A stretch of 44,799 bases of DNA from Anaerobranca californiensis DSM 14826 (GTDB taxonomy: Bacteria; Bacillota; Proteinivoracia; Proteinivoracales; Proteinivoracaceae), in contig NZ_FRAI01000020.1 of NCBI RefSeq assembly GCF_900142275.1, positions 1 to 44,799 on the forward strand, given 5' to 3'. Made by a program: the position numbers and the translations under genes. Under the pieces are notes generated by a model that was given only the letters and a program-made list of their open reading frames with translations, was not told where the DNA came from and did no database searches. Shown piece after piece: positions 43,892 through 44,799 of the stretch. Numbering within the stretch: position 1 is the stretch's first letter; each line of letters begins with the position of its first letter.

Positions 43892-44569
43892 TTATTTTTC
43901 ATTTACCTTTTTTTTAAAAGAAGAATCATATATTTTAGTTTGTTGATCTAAAAAAGAGTCTTGTCCATTATTAGGTAAAGGTATGTCTTTCTGTATTTCT
44001 TTAGAAGATAATCTTTTATAATACTCCTTCATCCTTACCCCTTTTGTGATGAAAAGGGCAAAGAGGATGAAAAACAATGCCAAAGTAACTCCTACTAAGT
44101 TAATAAAGACATCGGTTAAGCTGGCAACCCTCGATGGTACAAAACTTTGGCGATACTCATCTAAAAAGGCGATAGTAGTTCCCCCTAAAAAAGCTAGAAA
44201 AAGGGCAGTTAATACCTTTTTAACATAGTGACTGGCTAAAAGGAAAAACGCTAATGTAATAAAGAAAAACATAACTACATGGGCAAATTTTCTCAAGACA
44301 AACTCCACAATCCTAGGGTTATCACTGGTATATGTTAAAAAATCTCTACCAATAATTTTAAAGGGCTTTAAATCGCTGATATCAAAGGGTAGGCGGTTAC
44401 CTAGCCAGTTGGAAAATCGGATTAATGATACATCAAATCTCGCTAAAATACCCTCTAAAAAGGAATGGACATATCTTAGCACAGGTAAAACCTGTAGACC
44501 AGGTATAGATGATAAATAAAATATAAGACCTACAAAAAAGAATAAAATTAACCAAGCCTTAACTTTCAT
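43892..44569 (-). CDS. VanZ-like membrane protein
   Basis: This 225-residue protein has an N-terminal hydrophobic segment (about 5-22), an extended loop to about 80, and three further membrane helices. The VanZ family motifs are FAHVVMFFFITLAFFLL and DEYRQSFVPSRVASLTDVFINLVGV, followed by a last helix and a charged cytoplasmic tail of about 50 residues. VanZ-like proteins are widespread in Firmicutes; only VanZ itself is linked to low-level teicoplanin resistance, and the function of most is unknown, so no resistance is claimed. ATG 44569 has AAGGAG about 9 bases upstream. The gene converges on thiE with a gap of only 9 bases. Confidence 0.85.
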   Translation of the reverse strand: MKVKAWLILFFFVGLIFYLSSIPGLQVLPVLRYVHSFLEGILARFDVSLIRFSNWLGNRLPFDISDLKPFKIIGRDFLTYTSDNPRIVEFVLRKFAHVVMFFFITLAFFLLASHYVKKVLTALFLAFLGGTTIAFLDEYRQSFVPSRVASLTDVFINLVGVTLALFFILFALFITKGVRMKEYYKRLSSKEIQKDIPLPNNGQDSFLDQQTKIYDSSFKKKVNEK

Positions 44570-44670
44570 CTACAACAACTCCTTAAAAGATGAATAATAT
44601 TAAATATAATGAAATTTTATCATAAAAAGTTGTAATTTTTTATCTCTTAATTGAATATTTAACATTAAGT

Positions 44671-44711
44671 AGCAAGAAGTCCCCCGCTTCTTAAGTGGGG
44701 GATGAATTGCT
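44671..44711. repeat. Imperfect palindrome, possible IS200/IS605-type transposon end
   Basis: AGCAA (44671-44675) pairs with TTGCT (44707-44711), and inside it TCCCCC-CTT pairs with AAG-GGGGGA around a short loop. Neither side has the T run of a terminator. The shape (G/C-rich hairpin with a single-base mismatch, flanked by short unpaired arms) recalls terminal hairpins of IS200/IS605 elements. No tnpA or tnpB is inside the window, so a solitary end, MITE-like remnant or an edge of an element beyond the window are all possible. Confidence 0.4.
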
Positions 44712-44799
44712 AAAGTTTTTTATATTTTTTTATTAAATCTTCTATAGCTTCATCGAGAAGTTTAGACATTGGTATCCTTGTTTTTTCTGATAACATTTT
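44710..44799 (-). CDS. Ribbon-helix-helix protein, C-terminal part (cut by window edge)
   Basis: The last 29 residues and the TAG stop (44710-44712) are visible: SEKTRIPMSKLLDEAIEDL followed by a Lys-rich tail. This is the second and third part of a CopG/Arc-type ribbon-helix-helix domain (helix A end, turn TRIPMSKLL, helix B). Such small proteins act as antitoxins, plasmid or transposon regulators; with the rest beyond the edge no function can be assigned. The stop codon lies within the arm of the palindrome at 44671-44711. Confidence 0.6.
   Translation of the reverse strand, partial: KMLSEKTRIPMSKLLDEAIEDLIKKYKKL

Noticed and set aside
43892-44569. Glycopeptide resistance gene
   Set aside because: Only the VanZ-like family is recognised. 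No vanA/B-type ligase, vanH, vanX or two-component genes are present, and most family members have no link to resistance.
1-44799. CRISPR array, prophage, tRNA or rRNA genes
   Set aside because: No regularly spaced repeats, no phage structural or integrase genes, and no cloverleaf or rRNA-like sequence were noticed on reading both strands.

Overview
This window looks like chromosomal DNA of an anaerobic, spore-forming, low-GC Firmicute of the Clostridia. The base composition is very A+T-rich (about one third G+C by eye). Ribosome binding sites are strong AAGGAGG-type, GTG and TTG starts are frequent, and rho-independent terminators and Gram-positive riboswitches are common. Several proteins carry [4Fe-4S] ferredoxin motifs, and a PdaA-type spore-cortex deacetylase is present. 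The overall flavour (peptide and amino-acid users of the Anaerobranca/Proteinivorax kind) is an inference only. No rRNA, tRNA, CRISPR array or prophage was seen. Mobile DNA is limited to a partial transposase at the left edge and a transposon-end-like hairpin at the right edge.

Layout. 1-203 is the N-terminus of a transposase (minus). 204-630 is a leader region with a 28-codon ORF and two terminator hairpins, ahead of a heterodimeric ABC exporter pair of the BmrC/BmrD type (631-4165). An orphan KinB-like sensor kinase follows (4237-5577). 5620-7649 (minus) holds a ferredoxin-type aldo/keto reductase and pdaA. 7819-9635 holds a DppA-type D-aminopeptidase and an aromatic-acid-exporter-type membrane protein. 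AbgT (9707-11221, minus) is divergent from an unusually long glutamine synthetase (11494-13386). Then come a membrane-anchored prolyl oligopeptidase, a secreted bactofilin-like repeat protein, RlmD/RumA, an alpha/beta hydrolase and a DinB-fold protein. 19662-22549 (minus) is a FetAB-like ABC pair with an NlpC/P60 hydrolase. 22759-24209 holds an uncharacterised TIM-barrel protein and a FabG-like reductase.

The centre is an FMN riboswitch followed by ribD-ribE-ribBA-ribH (24250-28001), giving complete riboflavin synthesis from GTP and ribulose-5-phosphate apart from the usual unlinked phosphatase. Right after it lies a soluble chemoreceptor fused to a peptide-binding-protein domain (28106-30553), the most unusual gene here. 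Next are a DUF362 ferredoxin protein, a YtcJ-type amidohydrolase, a minus-strand cluster (zinc-dependent phospholipase-C-like protein, GNAT, N-terminally short LuxR regulator), an Orn/Lys/Arg decarboxylase, another GNAT and a PAS-GAF-PAS-PAS-GGDEF-HD-GYP protein. A TPP riboswitch controls thiW-thiD-thiM-thiE (41147-43882), a thiamine-precursor uptake/salvage and coupling operon. A VanZ-like protein and a partial ribbon-helix-helix protein end the window.

How things fit together. Two vitamin operons are under cofactor riboswitches. Several genes point to peptide and cell-wall handling: D-aminopeptidase, prolyl oligopeptidase, AbgT, NlpC/P60, PdaA and the receptor with a peptide-binding domain. 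Two observations deserve most attention. The first is the leader-ORF attenuator in front of the ABC exporter, where mutually exclusive pairings can be drawn base by base. The second is the cytoplasmic chemoreceptor-SBP fusion.
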